This document shows, in pieces, positions 8,289-16,494 of a DNA stretch of 34,735 bases (position 1 is its first letter; the number at the start of each line of letters is the position of its first letter). Location of the stretch: assembly GCA_023269235.1 (NCBI GenBank), contig JAHFTW010000014.1:1-34735 (forward strand), given 5' to 3'. Source of the stretch: Thermoplasmata archaeon (GTDB lineage Archaea; Thermoplasmatota; E2; JACPAO01; JAHFTW01). Below the pieces are notes generated by a model that saw nothing but the letters and a program-made list of their open reading frames with translations, searched no databases and had not been told where the DNA came from. The translations under genes were made by a program, and so were the position numbers.

Positions 8289-8887
8289 TCCACGAGATCG
8301 GCCGCGAGCTCCTCGCCGCGTTGAAGGCGAAGGGGTGCCCGTTCAACGTCCTCGACGGCCCCGAGCCGACGGCGACGACGACCTACTCGCGCGAGCGCAT
8401 CGTCCTCGAGCACGACGAGGACCGCGGCGACACGTTCGGTCCGCCGATGCTGCAGCTCACAAACCCGAAGTCGTACGCGACGCGCGTCGCCGGATACAAG
8501 CTCACGATCTACGCGCAGAGCGCTGCGGCCGGCTCGCTCGAGTTCGAGCACCGTCGTCGCGCGGAGCACGTCCTCGACCTGGTCTTCGTCGCGCTTCAGC
8601 AGATCGCCTCGACGCGCAAAAACAGCTTCTCTCCCGTCTCGGGAACGTTCGTGCAGCCTGCCGACCTCGCGAAGAGCGAGACTATCGGAGGCGCCGTCTA
8701 CGAGTTCCGCTTCACGTTCGACCGCGGCATCGTCGAGCGCGACTGGGACGGCTCGATCGCGGGCGAGTTCACCATCATCGCCGGGAGCATCGTCAACACG
8801 ACGAAGGCCTCGCTCGCCAGCGGACCGGACGACGACAACAACCCTCTGACGGTTCCGGCCACCGCCGAGACCGCGTGCGGAATCTGA
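8285..8887 (+). CDS. Putative tail terminator (Mu gp37-like)
   Basis: This 200-aa protein starts at an ATG that overlaps the previous stop (ATGA). It lies immediately upstream of the tail sheath gene, where myophages encode the terminator protein that caps the tail tube. The N-terminus (IHEIGRELLAALKAKGCPFN) reads as a helix followed by beta strands. YKLTIYAQSAAAGSLEFEHRRRAEHV then suggests the alpha/beta fold of gpU/gp37-type terminators. FRFTFDRGIVERDW lies in the C-terminal third, followed by a polar tail. I recognise no strict signature, so the call rests mainly on gene order. Confidence 0.5.
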   Translation: MIHEIGRELLAALKAKGCPFNVLDGPEPTATTTYSRERIVLEHDEDRGDTFGPPMLQLTNPKSYATRVAGYKLTIYAQSAAAGSLEFEHRRRAEHVLDLVFVALQQIASTRKNSFSPVSGTFVQPADLAKSETIGGAVYEFRFTFDRGIVERDWDGSIAGEFTIIAGSIVNTTKASLASGPDDDNNPLTVPATAETACGI

Positions 8888-8900
8888 AGGAGAGACGATC

Positions 8901-10838
8901 ATGGCCGAGCTTCCGAGCGCATCCGTTACGATCGACGACGAGGCGGGCGCCTTTGCCGGTGGGACCGGCTACGCGATCGTCCTGGCCTGCACCGAGAAGA
9001 ACGCCGACGGCGTCCCGCGCGTGTTCGCCTCGACGAAGTCGCTCATCGCCCAGCACGGCTACTCGCCGGGCGTCGACTACTGCTCGCTCCACTTCGAGGC
9101 CACCAAGAAGCCGGTGATCTTCGTCGGCCTGCCGACGGCGGTCGCGGGCGTGGTCGGTCGCCAGGATGCGAGCGGCGTCGTCGGGTCGAGCGTAATCACC
9201 ATCGCGTCGGGCGCCCACGGCTACCTCGAGGAGGTCGACGCGAGCATCGATGTCGTGACCGGCGGCACCATCGGCGTCAGCGGGATCACGTTCAACATCT
9301 CGCTCGACGGCGGCAAGACCCAGAAGCTCATCCGGCTCGGGACGGCGGCGAGCTACACGGTGCCCTACGTGGGGATCGTGATCTCCTTCGCGGCGGGCAC
9401 GCTCGTCGCGGGCGACTCGTACACCTTCACGACCACCGCGCCCATGTGGGACTCGGCGGGCATGTCGGCGGCAAAGACGGCCCTCGCGGCGCAGCTCAAG
9501 CTGGGGCGTTCCTTCGTGGTCGTGGGCGACATCGTCAACTCGACCTTCGCGGGGTACGTCACGACGGCCATGAACGGCTACGAGACGGCGAACGATCGCT
9601 ACTCCTACGCCCGCGTGCAGGTCCGCGATCGGCTTCCGCTGGCGGAGATGTCGCGGGCGACGGTGCGCATGGCGGGGGACCCGAGCATCACCTTCGCGGA
9701 GGTGGGCAGCACGGGGGACACGATCACCCGTGCGACCGGGTCGTTCGTGACGGATGGCTTCGTCGCTGGGATGGTGATCACCGTCTCCGGCGCCGTCACC
9801 GGGAGCGGGCACAACAACGTCACCGGCAAGATCACCGGCGTCACCGCGACCGTGCTGACGCTGGACACGGCGGACCTGGACGCCGAAGGGCCGATCACCG
9901 GCATCACCATCGTCGGCTCCTTCGGCCTGGTCTTCACGACGACGACGGCCACGAGGTCGGGAGGCTCCTGGCTCGACGACGGCTTCGCGGTGGGCGACTC
10001 GGTCACCTTCACCGGCACCGGTTCGAACAACATCACCGTGACGATCACCGTCCTGACGGCGACCATCATGACCTTCGCGGCGGGAGGCTCGGCCGAGACC
10101 ATCGGGACGCGTAGCGTCACCTGCGTCAAGGGCGAGACGATGGCGGCCTGGGTCGCGGCAATGGATTCCGCCTTTGCGAGCGTCGACGCGCAGAAGCGCA
10201 TCGACCTCGGGCTCGGCCGGCTGACCAAGCTCTCGCCGATCACCGGCTGGGAGTTTCGGCGGCCCGTCGCCTGGGCGGCCTCGATCCGCGAGTACCAGCA
10301 CGACGTCCAGATCCCGTGCTGGCGCAAGGCGGACGGCCCCCTCGACGGCTGGGGCAACGAGGACGCGAACGGCAACGTCGCGGAGTTCGACGATCGCACG
10401 GATGGCGGTGGCCTTGCGGGCCGATTCACGTGCTCGCGCACCTACGCCAACGGACCTGCGGGCCCGTTCATCGCGCTCTCCCTGACGCGCGCGACCGAGG
10501 GGTCTCTCCTCAGCCGCACGCACAACATGGCGGTGGCCAACGTCGGGTGCACGGTCGTGCAGGCCGAGACGGAGTTTGCGATCGGCCAGGTGCTCATCCT
10601 GAAGAGCGACGGCACTGCGACGGAAGCTTCGCTCACGGTCCTCGAGTCGCGCGTGAACACGGCGCTCGAGAAGAACCTCCTCCAGGACAAGAGTGAGGGT
10701 CCGCGCGCGAGCTCGGCGGTATGGCGCGCGAGCCGGACGGACGTCCTGAACGTGCCAGCGGCGACGCTGACGGGGGTCCTCGACCTCCACTTGAACGGCA
10801 CGCTCGAGCAGATCGCCACCAGCGTCCGCGTGAGCTGA
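8901..10838 (+). CDS. Contractile tail sheath protein with insertions
   Basis: At 645 aa this is the tail sheath, the outer tube that contracts at infection. The N-terminal domain (SVTIDDEAGAFAGGTGYAIV, TKSLIAQHGYSPGVDY) and the C-terminal domain (VVQAETEFAIGQVLIL, LESRVNTALEKNLLQDK, LNGTLEQIATSVRVS) match sheath proteins, which complete each other's sheets in the extended tail. Between about residues 262 and 412 there is a Thr/Gly-rich insertion made of two related beta modules, each with a DGFxxGDxVTxxG core followed by TATxxTF/TL. Such inserts usually face outwards. A strong AGGAG precedes the ATG, and the tube gene follows, the standard sheath-tube order. Confidence 0.85.
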   Translation: MAELPSASVTIDDEAGAFAGGTGYAIVLACTEKNADGVPRVFASTKSLIAQHGYSPGVDYCSLHFEATKKPVIFVGLPTAVAGVVGRQDASGVVGSSVITIASGAHGYLEEVDASIDVVTGGTIGVSGITFNISLDGGKTQKLIRLGTAASYTVPYVGIVISFAAGTLVAGDSYTFTTTAPMWDSAGMSAAKTALAAQLKLGRSFVVVGDIVNSTFAGYVTTAMNGYETANDRYSYARVQVRDRLPLAEMSRATVRMAGDPSITFAEVGSTGDTITRATGSFVTDGFVAGMVITVSGAVTGSGHNNVTGKITGVTATVLTLDTADLDAEGPITGITIVGSFGLVFTTTTATRSGGSWLDDGFAVGDSVTFTGTGSNNITVTITVLTATIMTFAAGGSAETIGTRSVTCVKGETMAAWVAAMDSAFASVDAQKRIDLGLGRLTKLSPITGWEFRRPVAWAASIREYQHDVQIPCWRKADGPLDGWGNEDANGNVAEFDDRTDGGGLAGRFTCSRTYANGPAGPFIALSLTRATEGSLLSRTHNMAVANVGCTVVQAETEFAIGQVLILKSDGTATEASLTVLESRVNTALEKNLLQDKSEGPRASSAVWRASRTDVLNVPAATLTGVLDLHLNGTLEQIATSVRVS

Positions 10839-10851
10839 CAGGAGCCCCGAC

Positions 10852-11355
10852 ATGACGAATCAAGCCTTCCCCAGCGTCAACGACATCGAACCCTCGTGGG
10901 CCGACATCGCCACGACCTTCACGATCGGCGGCGGCGAGCTGATCGAGATGGCGGACATCGCGGGGCTCAAGTGGTCCCGCAAGGTGGACGTCGGCGAGCG
11001 TCGCGGCGCCAGCGGCGGCCGCGTCATGGCGCGCACGACCGGATCGGGGAGCCAGGACGCGAGCGTGACTCTCTACCGCTCCGGCCTCCGCCGCCTCATC
11101 CGCGGGCTCATGAAGCACCCGAGCAGCATCGGCCGCGGGACGCAGCGCCGGATCGCCGTCGTCGCGTTCGACATCGTGGTCCAGCACACGCCCCCGGGCG
11201 AGATCGACATCTACATCTCGAAGCTGAAGGGGTGCCGCTACCTGGGCGACTCCGACGACATGAAGGAGGGCTCGGACGCCGACAAGATCGAGGTCACCCT
11301 CAACCCGATCGAGATCGTCAACATCATCGACGGCCAGGAAGTGGTGCTCGTGTGA
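10852..11355 (+). CDS. Tail tube protein
   Basis: This 167-aa protein directly follows the sheath gene, behind an AGGAG ribosome site. It has the size and beta-rich pattern of myophage tube proteins (Mu gpM, P2 FII class). Visible landmarks are FTIGGGELIEMADIAGLKWSRKVDVG, DASVTLYRSGLRRLIRG and an alternating hydrophobic C-terminus ending KIEVTLNPIEIVNIIDGQEV. It would stack as hexameric rings inside the sheath. The stop overlaps the GTG of the tail chaperone gene. Confidence 0.75.
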   Translation: MTNQAFPSVNDIEPSWADIATTFTIGGGELIEMADIAGLKWSRKVDVGERRGASGGRVMARTTGSGSQDASVTLYRSGLRRLIRGLMKHPSSIGRGTQRRIAVVAFDIVVQHTPPGEIDIYISKLKGCRYLGDSDDMKEGSDADKIEVTLNPIEIVNIIDGQEVVLV

Positions 11356-11777
11356 GCATCGAGGACATCGAGAAGCGCCGCGCCGATCGGAAGGCCGCCA
11401 CCGCGAAAGCGCAGGAGGAGCAGTACGAGAAGGACCTCGAGGCTCTCGACGCACTCGAGGCGGAGCACGGCGAAGGTCGCGTCGTGCGCATGAACATCAA
11501 GGGCTTCGTGCCCGGGCTTCCCACGTTCATCGTGATCCGGTCCCCTGGCGGGACGCCGCTCTACAAGCGTTACACCGCCATGGTGCGCGCGGCCGGCAAG
11601 AACGCGACCGCGATCGGCACCGCCCAGGACATGCTGGGCGAGGCGAGCATCGTCTACCCGTCGGATCCTGCGGTGCTGAAGGCGCTGCTCGAGGAGTTCC
11701 CCGGCGCGAAGATCAGCGCGGCGATCCGAGCGGTGGCCTGCGTCGAGCTCGAGGCCCAGGAGGAAAAAAAAGACTGA
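11352..11777 (+). CDS. Tail assembly chaperone, short form
   Basis: This 141-aa product lies between tube and tape measure, the fixed position of the tail assembly chaperones (lambda G, Mu gp41). The N-terminus is a charged coiled coil (EDIEKRRADRKAATAKAQEE), followed by a beta-containing middle and the helix VLKALLEEFPGAKISAAIRAVA. Translation starts at the GTG overlapping the tube stop. Termination is at a TGA directly after a run of eight A, where ribosomes can shift by -1 into the extension described separately. Such chaperones bind the tape measure during tail assembly and are not in the virion. Confidence 0.75.
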   Translation: MSIEDIEKRRADRKAATAKAQEEQYEKDLEALDALEAEHGEGRVVRMNIKGFVPGLPTFIVIRSPGGTPLYKRYTAMVRAAGKNATAIGTAQDMLGEASIVYPSDPAVLKALLEEFPGAKISAAIRAVACVELEAQEEKKD

Positions 11778-11944
11778 CCGAGCGGGTCGAGGACGCAACC
11801 CGGTCGCCGGGCGTCCTCGCGAAGTGCTTCGAGGCCTGGATCCCACCGCCCGAGGACGCCGATCGGATCGATTCGCAGGCGGGGATGCTCGTTGTAGCGG
11901 AGCTCGTGATTCGTGAGCTGGCGAAGCTGAGGAAAGGCGGATGA
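11352..11944 (+). CDS. Tail assembly chaperone, -1 frameshift fusion
   Basis: In zero frame the ribosome reads GAA AAA AAA GAC TGA. Slipping back one base on the A run (11764-11771) continues in the -1 frame for 57 codons to a TGA at 11942-11944. This gives about 197 aa, ending in IPPPEDADRIDSQAG and a helix with VVAELVIRELAKLRKGG. That extension has a normal protein-like composition, with no suitable start or ribosome site of its own. A G/GT-type frameshift at this place is conserved across long-tailed phages, although Mu itself is reported to use a -2 shift. The tape measure start lies one base after this stop. The mechanism is inferred; the open frame and slippery run are seen. Confidence 0.75.
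11764..11772 (+). promoter_or_regulatory. Ribosomal slippery site A8G
   Basis: Eight consecutive A are followed by G in an otherwise GC-rich gene, with the zero-frame stop three bases beyond. The A-AAA-AAA arrangement allows both tRNAs to re-pair after a -1 shift. An AGGAGG-like element (CCAGGAGGAA, 11757-11766) abuts the run and could act as an internal Shine-Dalgarno enhancer, although its spacing is very short. Confidence 0.75.
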
Positions 11945-11945
11945 C

Positions 11946-13913
11946 TTGGGCACAGACGGCACAACCTTCGAGATCGGGATCGGCGTCACCGGAGGCACGG
12001 CAGTCGACAAGACCGCCGCGTCGCTCGATGCGTTGCAGGCCCAGCTCAAGGGCGCCGGGGATGCCGCGGCCGCTGCTTCGGATGCGGTGAAGGCGGGCGA
12101 GGCGGCCTACAGGCAGGCCGAGTCGTCGGCGGACCGTGCAGCGAAGGCGCTCGAGCGCATCGGCCTCGCGGCGGATGCCCAGCGCGGCAAGCTCAAGGCG
12201 GCGATGGATCTGGGCGACGTGGGCGCAGCTGACGCGGCGGCGAAGAAGCTGCGCGCGCTCGTGGACCGGCAAGCGGAGGCCTCGACGAAGGCCTCGTCGG
12301 CGAAGGACGCGATGAACGCAGAGGCGGCCGCGCTCGACAAGCTGAAGGCGTCGGCGGGGCACGCGGCGGACGCCCAGGCGGCCATGACGAAGAAGGTCGA
12401 CGCGGCGAAGGCGGCGAGCTCGGCCGCGACGGCGGCAGCGGCGAAGGCGGCCGGATCGGGCAAGGCGAACGAGACCGCGGAAGCGCTGGGCAAGCTCGGG
12501 GGACCCCTCGGGAAGCTCGGACAGCAGGTCTTCGGCGCCGTGGGCGGCTTCGAGAAGCTCGGCGCCTCGTTGGGCGAGCTCGGCCCGTACGCGGCTGCGG
12601 CCGTCGTCCTCGTAGCCCTCGTGGCCGGCGCGGTGGCTCTCGCGGCCGCGGCGGTCGGCGCGACCGTGGCGGTCGGAGTGTGGGCGGTGAGCCTGGCGGA
12701 TGCGGCGCGGACCTCTGCGCTCCTGTCGGACGGGATCGCGCGTTCGGTCGCCGGCGGGCGCCAGCTTGACGAGACGATCGGCAAGCTCGGGAGCCAGGTC
12801 CCGCAGACGCGCGAAGAGCTGCAGGCCATGGCGAGCAGCCTGGCGGCGACCGGCCTACGTGGCGATGCCCTTTCGAAGGCGCTCGAGACCGCCGCCGTCA
12901 AGGCCGCGCGGCTGAAGTACGGCCCCGACTTCCAGAAGCAGACCCTCTCGCTCGACAACCAAGTCACGCGACTTCACGCGAACATCGCGGCGCTCTTCGG
13001 GGGGCTGCACATCGACGCGCTGCTCGAGGCCATGTCGAAGCTCGTGGGGCTCTTCGACGCGACGAGCGCGAGCGGCAAGGCGATCAAGGTCGTCTTCGAG
13101 TCGATCTTCCAGCCGCTCGTTGACGGCGTGACGGAGGTGATCCCGAAGGTGATCGCCGCGTTCTTGCAGCTCGAGATCGTTGTCCTGAAGGCGCTGATCG
13201 CGATCAAGCCCTTCGGCGGGAAGCTCCTGCTCCTCGCAGAGGTGCTCGGCGCCGTCACGCTGGTCATGATCGCGATGGGCGTCGGCTTCACCCTCGCCGT
13301 GATCGCCCCCTTCGTCGCGGCGGGCGTGGTGATCGCGGCGGTCGTCGGCGAGGTGATCCTCTTCGGCCTCGCGGTCTATGACGCGGCGACGAAGGCCTAC
13401 GCGTTCGGAGCGGCGATCGTGGGAGGCGCGAGCACGGCCTTCGACTGGCTCAAGACGAAGGTGAAGACGGCGACGGACTTCCTCTCGTCGCTCTCCCTGT
13501 CCAGCATCGGCGGCGACCTCATGGCCGGCCTGGCCGACGGCATCATCGACGGCGGGGGCGCGGTCCTCGCGGCGATCACCGGCGCCGTCGACGACGCGAC
13601 GAAGGCCGCGAAGCAGGCTCTTGGGATCGCCTCCCCCTCGAAGGTCTTCCACGCGATCGGCATGGCGACCGGTGAGGGCATGGCGGACGGCGTCGACGCC
13701 TCTAGCGTCGGCGTGAAGGACGCGATCGTGACGATGGCCGCGCCTCCCGCGAAGTCGGTCGCCGGAACCGCTTCTCCGGAGCGCGCCGCGAGCGAGATCT
13801 ACAACTTCAATTTCTACGGCGTGCAGGGGGCCGAGGACGCCGAAGACCGCTTCGCGGAAGTCCTCACCAACTGGCGGGCGCAGCTCGGGGCGGGGGTGCG
13901 TAATGGCGCGTGA
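11946..13913 (+). CDS. Tail tape measure protein
   Basis: This 655-aa protein sets tail length and is later ejected. Residues about 20-180 form a long Ala-rich coiled coil. Strongly hydrophobic segments follow at roughly 215-250 (AAAAVVLVALVAGAVALAAA) and 425-475, as expected for the membrane-penetrating part. The C-terminus contains ALGIASPSKVFHAIGMATGE, a tape measure hallmark. The start is a TTG at 11946 with an AGGAAAGGCGG element just upstream and only one base between it and the chaperone fusion stop. The 3' end overlaps the next gene by 11 nt. At this length the tail would be short, of the order of 100 nm if the usual length relation holds. Confidence 0.88.
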   Translation: MGTDGTTFEIGIGVTGGTAVDKTAASLDALQAQLKGAGDAAAAASDAVKAGEAAYRQAESSADRAAKALERIGLAADAQRGKLKAAMDLGDVGAADAAAKKLRALVDRQAEASTKASSAKDAMNAEAAALDKLKASAGHAADAQAAMTKKVDAAKAASSAATAAAAKAAGSGKANETAEALGKLGGPLGKLGQQVFGAVGGFEKLGASLGELGPYAAAAVVLVALVAGAVALAAAAVGATVAVGVWAVSLADAARTSALLSDGIARSVAGGRQLDETIGKLGSQVPQTREELQAMASSLAATGLRGDALSKALETAAVKAARLKYGPDFQKQTLSLDNQVTRLHANIAALFGGLHIDALLEAMSKLVGLFDATSASGKAIKVVFESIFQPLVDGVTEVIPKVIAAFLQLEIVVLKALIAIKPFGGKLLLLAEVLGAVTLVMIAMGVGFTLAVIAPFVAAGVVIAAVVGEVILFGLAVYDAATKAYAFGAAIVGGASTAFDWLKTKVKTATDFLSSLSLSSIGGDLMAGLADGIIDGGGAVLAAITGAVDDATKAAKQALGIASPSKVFHAIGMATGEGMADGVDASSVGVKDAIVTMAAPPAKSVAGTASPERAASEIYNFNFYGVQGAEDAEDRFAEVLTNWRAQLGAGVRNGA

Positions 13914-14622
13914 GCCCAACCCGATCGACGACGAGGAGCTCTTCAACGCGATCGTCCTTGGCGGCGTCCGCTCTCCCGGGAAGGTCACGCTCTCGGGCCA
14001 TGATCGCAAGGTCGGCTGGGACGTGAAGAGCGCCGCGGGCCAGAACGGATCGCAGGTCACGCTGAAGGAGATCCCCGCGATCGAGTTCACGGCGACGTTC
14101 TACCTCGTGCGCGACGAGGCGCAGGGGATCGACGACTTCGCCGCCTGGCCTGCGTTCCGGGACCTGATCAACTCGACGGTGACGCCGGGCAAGATGACCC
14201 CGGGCGGATCGCTTTCGCCGGCCTACCTCGCCGACGTCAACGCGCAGCGGGACCGGGCCGATGCGCTCGCTCCGGCCGAGAAGGCCGCGCGCCTCCGTGA
14301 CCTGTCCGCGCAGGTCGCCGCCGCCCAGGCCGCCGTCGCGCCGAAGCCGTCGGCGAACTTCCACGCGCTCGACATCTATCACCCTGACCTCGCCTCGAAC
14401 GACATCAAGAGCGTCCTGAAGGCGCTGATCGGCGGCACGGTCCACGACGGCAAGGGAGGCCAGACGATCACCGTCAAGTTCCAGGAGTACCGGCCGCCCG
14501 TCTCGATCGGTGGGAGCCCGTCCGGCTCGCGCACGTCGCAGAGCACTACCGATCCCAACGCGGAGGCCAACGCGGAGATCGCGCGCCTCACTGCCCAGTA
14601 TCAGGCCACGCCATGGCAATGA
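13903..14622 (+). CDS. Baseplate/tail protein after tape measure
   Basis: This 239-aa protein overlaps the tape measure stop by 11 nt. The order tape measure, this gene, hub/spike suggests a tail-tip adaptor linking tube and baseplate, like Mu gpN or the gpU/XkdP-type proteins. Seen are VTLSGHDRKVGWDVKSAAG, EFTATFYLVRDEAQGIDDFAAW, a helical Ala-rich linker at about 120-150, and a C-terminal beta region ending TITVKFQEYRPP. A polar tail (SGSRTSQSTTDPNAEANAEI) follows. The pairing of FTATFYL with a late IxHPDL and KFQEYRPP strand pattern is common in such proteins. I do not recognise a LysM domain. The exact family is uncertain. Confidence 0.55.
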   Translation: MAREPNPIDDEELFNAIVLGGVRSPGKVTLSGHDRKVGWDVKSAAGQNGSQVTLKEIPAIEFTATFYLVRDEAQGIDDFAAWPAFRDLINSTVTPGKMTPGGSLSPAYLADVNAQRDRADALAPAEKAARLRDLSAQVAAAQAAVAPKPSANFHALDIYHPDLASNDIKSVLKALIGGTVHDGKGGQTITVKFQEYRPPVSIGGSPSGSRTSQSTTDPNAEANAEIARLTAQYQATPWQ

Positions 14623-15770
14623 TCTCCGCCCTCAACGGCCACCGGGTCACCCGTGCGCGGGTCACGCTTCCCGCTTGGGGGTGCTGGTACGTCGAGGCAT
14701 CGATCGACTCTGAGGCCGCGCTCGTCGGCGCGGTGACGATCGTCCTCGCGGACATGACCCTGAAGGGGACCGTCCTTTCCGGTGGCTCGGACAAGGGACG
14801 GAGCCACTTCCGGATCGTGGCCGGCGCCGGCGGCTGGGGAGAGACGATCCCGAGGCGCTCCTACACGAGCGACGCCGGCGTCAGGCTGGCCACCGTGCTC
14901 GGCGACGCGGCGGCGGCAGCCGGCGAGACGCTCGACATGTCCACGGTCGGAACCTCGGCTCGCGTGGGACCGGCCTACGCTCGGCCGGAGGGGCCCGCCT
15001 CCCGCGTCCTCGAGCTCCTGGCCCCCTCGTCCTGGTACGTCGGCGAAGACGGCCTCACGAGGCTGGGACGGCGCCCGCTGACGGCTTTGACGGCGAAGGT
15101 CTCGATTGCCTCCGTGGACCGTGGTCGCGCGAAGGTGGTCCTCGCGAGCGACACGATCGCAGGGCTCGTTCCTGGCGTCGTCGTCGAGGGGATCGAGGCG
15201 CTGGACGTTCTGCACGAGATCGACGCCGACGGGGGCCTCCGGTCGACGATCTGGGGCTCCGTCGACGGGGGCGCGTCCTCTCGTGGGGTGAGCGCCCTCC
15301 GCGCGCTCCTCGAGCAGCTCGACCCCGCTCGCGCGTTCCGCGGCGTCACCGAGTATCGCGTCGTGACGCTCGAGGGGAAGCGCGTCAACCTGCAGCCGGT
15401 GCGCGTCTCGACGGGGATGCCGGACCTCCGCCGCGTCCTGGCCCGCCCTGGTGTCCCTGGAGCCTACGGGACCGCCGCGCTCGGATCTCGCGTGCTCGTC
15501 GGCTTCGTCGACTCGGACGAGAGCCGGCCCTTCGTCGCGTCCTTCGAGGATGCCGAGGGCGAGGGGTTTGTTCCGACGGACGTCTCCCTCGACGCGCTCG
15601 TCGACGTGAAGCTTGGCGCCGCGCTGGGCCGCGCTCTGCGGAGCGGGGACAAGGTCATGATCGCGGGCGTACAACCCGGCCCGGGCGTCACGGGGGTGCT
15701 CCTGACGCTCGATCCAACCGTGGTCGCCCCCGGTGCTCCAGGTGTCGGCTTCTCCAAGGTGCTCGAATGA
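14613..15770 (+). CDS. Baseplate hub/central spike protein
   Basis: This 385-aa protein follows the tail-tip gene and precedes the gp25-like wedge gene, as hub and spike genes do in Mu and P2 relatives. The N-terminal two thirds have the mixed beta pattern of hub proteins (gp27/gpP type). A segment at about 285-320 (AYGTAALGSRVLVGFVDSDE, then RPFVASFED) fits the OB-fold of gp5/gpV spikes. It may thus combine hub and spike in one chain. Two starts are possible: ATG at 14613, or ATG at 14619, which forms an ATGA overlap with the preceding stop. No lysozyme motif is visible in it. Confidence 0.6.
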   Translation: MAMISALNGHRVTRARVTLPAWGCWYVEASIDSEAALVGAVTIVLADMTLKGTVLSGGSDKGRSHFRIVAGAGGWGETIPRRSYTSDAGVRLATVLGDAAAAAGETLDMSTVGTSARVGPAYARPEGPASRVLELLAPSSWYVGEDGLTRLGRRPLTALTAKVSIASVDRGRAKVVLASDTIAGLVPGVVVEGIEALDVLHEIDADGGLRSTIWGSVDGGASSRGVSALRALLEQLDPARAFRGVTEYRVVTLEGKRVNLQPVRVSTGMPDLRRVLARPGVPGAYGTAALGSRVLVGFVDSDESRPFVASFEDAEGEGFVPTDVSLDALVDVKLGAALGRALRSGDKVMIAGVQPGPGVTGVLLTLDPTVVAPGAPGVGFSKVLE

Positions 15771-16087
15771 CTCTGCTAGCCGGGAGCGTCACGGTCACGA
15801 CCGGCGGAGCCTACTCGGGCACCGGGCTCGCGCTCGCGCTCATGGCCGCGGAGGAGGCGATCTGGGACGCAGAGGTCGCGGCCTTCACTGGGGCCGGTGG
15901 CGTCGCGCCGAGCTCGGCGGCGAAGAAGGCAGTATTCGATGGCCTGGCGATCCGGGTGAACGCCTACGCGGCCGCGATCGTCGGGCATTTCACTGCAAAC
16001 GCGGTCGTCTTCTTGACGATCGGCGAGAACACGCTCTCCGCGACGTTCCCGGTCGGCGACCACGACTTTACCGGAGTCGTCACATGA
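15767..16087 (+). CDS. Small baseplate-region protein, unknown
   Basis: This 106-aa product starts in an ATGA overlap and ends in another, tightly packed between the hub/spike gene and the gp25-like wedge. The N-terminal VTVTTGGAYSGTGLALALMAA is followed by a mostly helical Ala-rich middle, then a beta-like tail (FLTIGENTLSATFPVGDHDF). Its position suggests a baseplate or spike accessory role, but I recognise no family. Confidence 0.6.
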   Translation: MTLLAGSVTVTTGGAYSGTGLALALMAAEEAIWDAEVAAFTGAGGVAPSSAAKKAVFDGLAIRVNAYAAAIVGHFTANAVVFLTIGENTLSATFPVGDHDFTGVVT

Positions 16088-16494
16088 CGGACCTGGGCCG
16101 CGACACGATCTGCACGACGTCTCTCCGGACGGGGCGCTTCGCGACGGGGGCTCGCCTCGTCGCAGAGGCGGACTTCCGCCGGCTGACCACGCCGCGCGGG
16201 ATGCTGCGAGGCGGTGAGGAGGAGCAGAACTATGGGCTCGACCTCACCGAGCGGATCGGCAGCGTGGCGACGAAGGCCGACGCGGCGGCCCTCGGTGGCC
16301 AGATCCGCTCCGAGCTCATGAAGGATGACCGACACGACGAGGTCACCGTCACCGTCGTCCGCAGCATCTCCGGGCCCGCCGAGTCGTGGAACATCACGGT
16401 CGAGGCGAAGACCGGCGCTGGGCCCTTCACCCTCGTCCTCCTCGCCTCCGCCGTCACCGTCGAGCTACTCGGCATCACCACGGGGACCGCATGA
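16084..16494 (+). CDS. Baseplate wedge, gp25/gpW-like (Mu gp46)
   Basis: This 136-aa protein has the size, position and internal layout of the gp25-like sheath initiator: a first part with LGRDTICTTSLRTGRFATG, a hinge GGEEEQNYGLDLTERIG, and a C-terminal beta region (DEVTVTVVRSISGP, WNITVEAKTGAGPFTLVL). The YGLDL motif after a Gly/Glu-rich loop is typical of the Mu gp46 branch. The product nucleates sheath polymerisation on the baseplate. ATGA overlaps join it to both neighbours. The following gene is the gpJ-like wedge, its normal partner. Confidence 0.7.
   Translation: MTDLGRDTICTTSLRTGRFATGARLVAEADFRRLTTPRGMLRGGEEEQNYGLDLTERIGSVATKADAAALGGQIRSELMKDDRHDEVTVTVVRSISGPAESWNITVEAKTGAGPFTLVLLASAVTVELLGITTGTA

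Noticed and set aside
8793-10853. Leftward open frame of 686 codons opposite the tail sheath
   Set aside because: Lies fully opposite the well-supported sheath gene and shows the Arg/Asp/Gly-rich pattern of antisense GC-rich frames.
12855-14090. Leftward open frame of 411 codons opposite tape measure
   Set aside because: His/Arg/Asp-rich low-complexity reading with no recognisable domain, opposite a certain gene.
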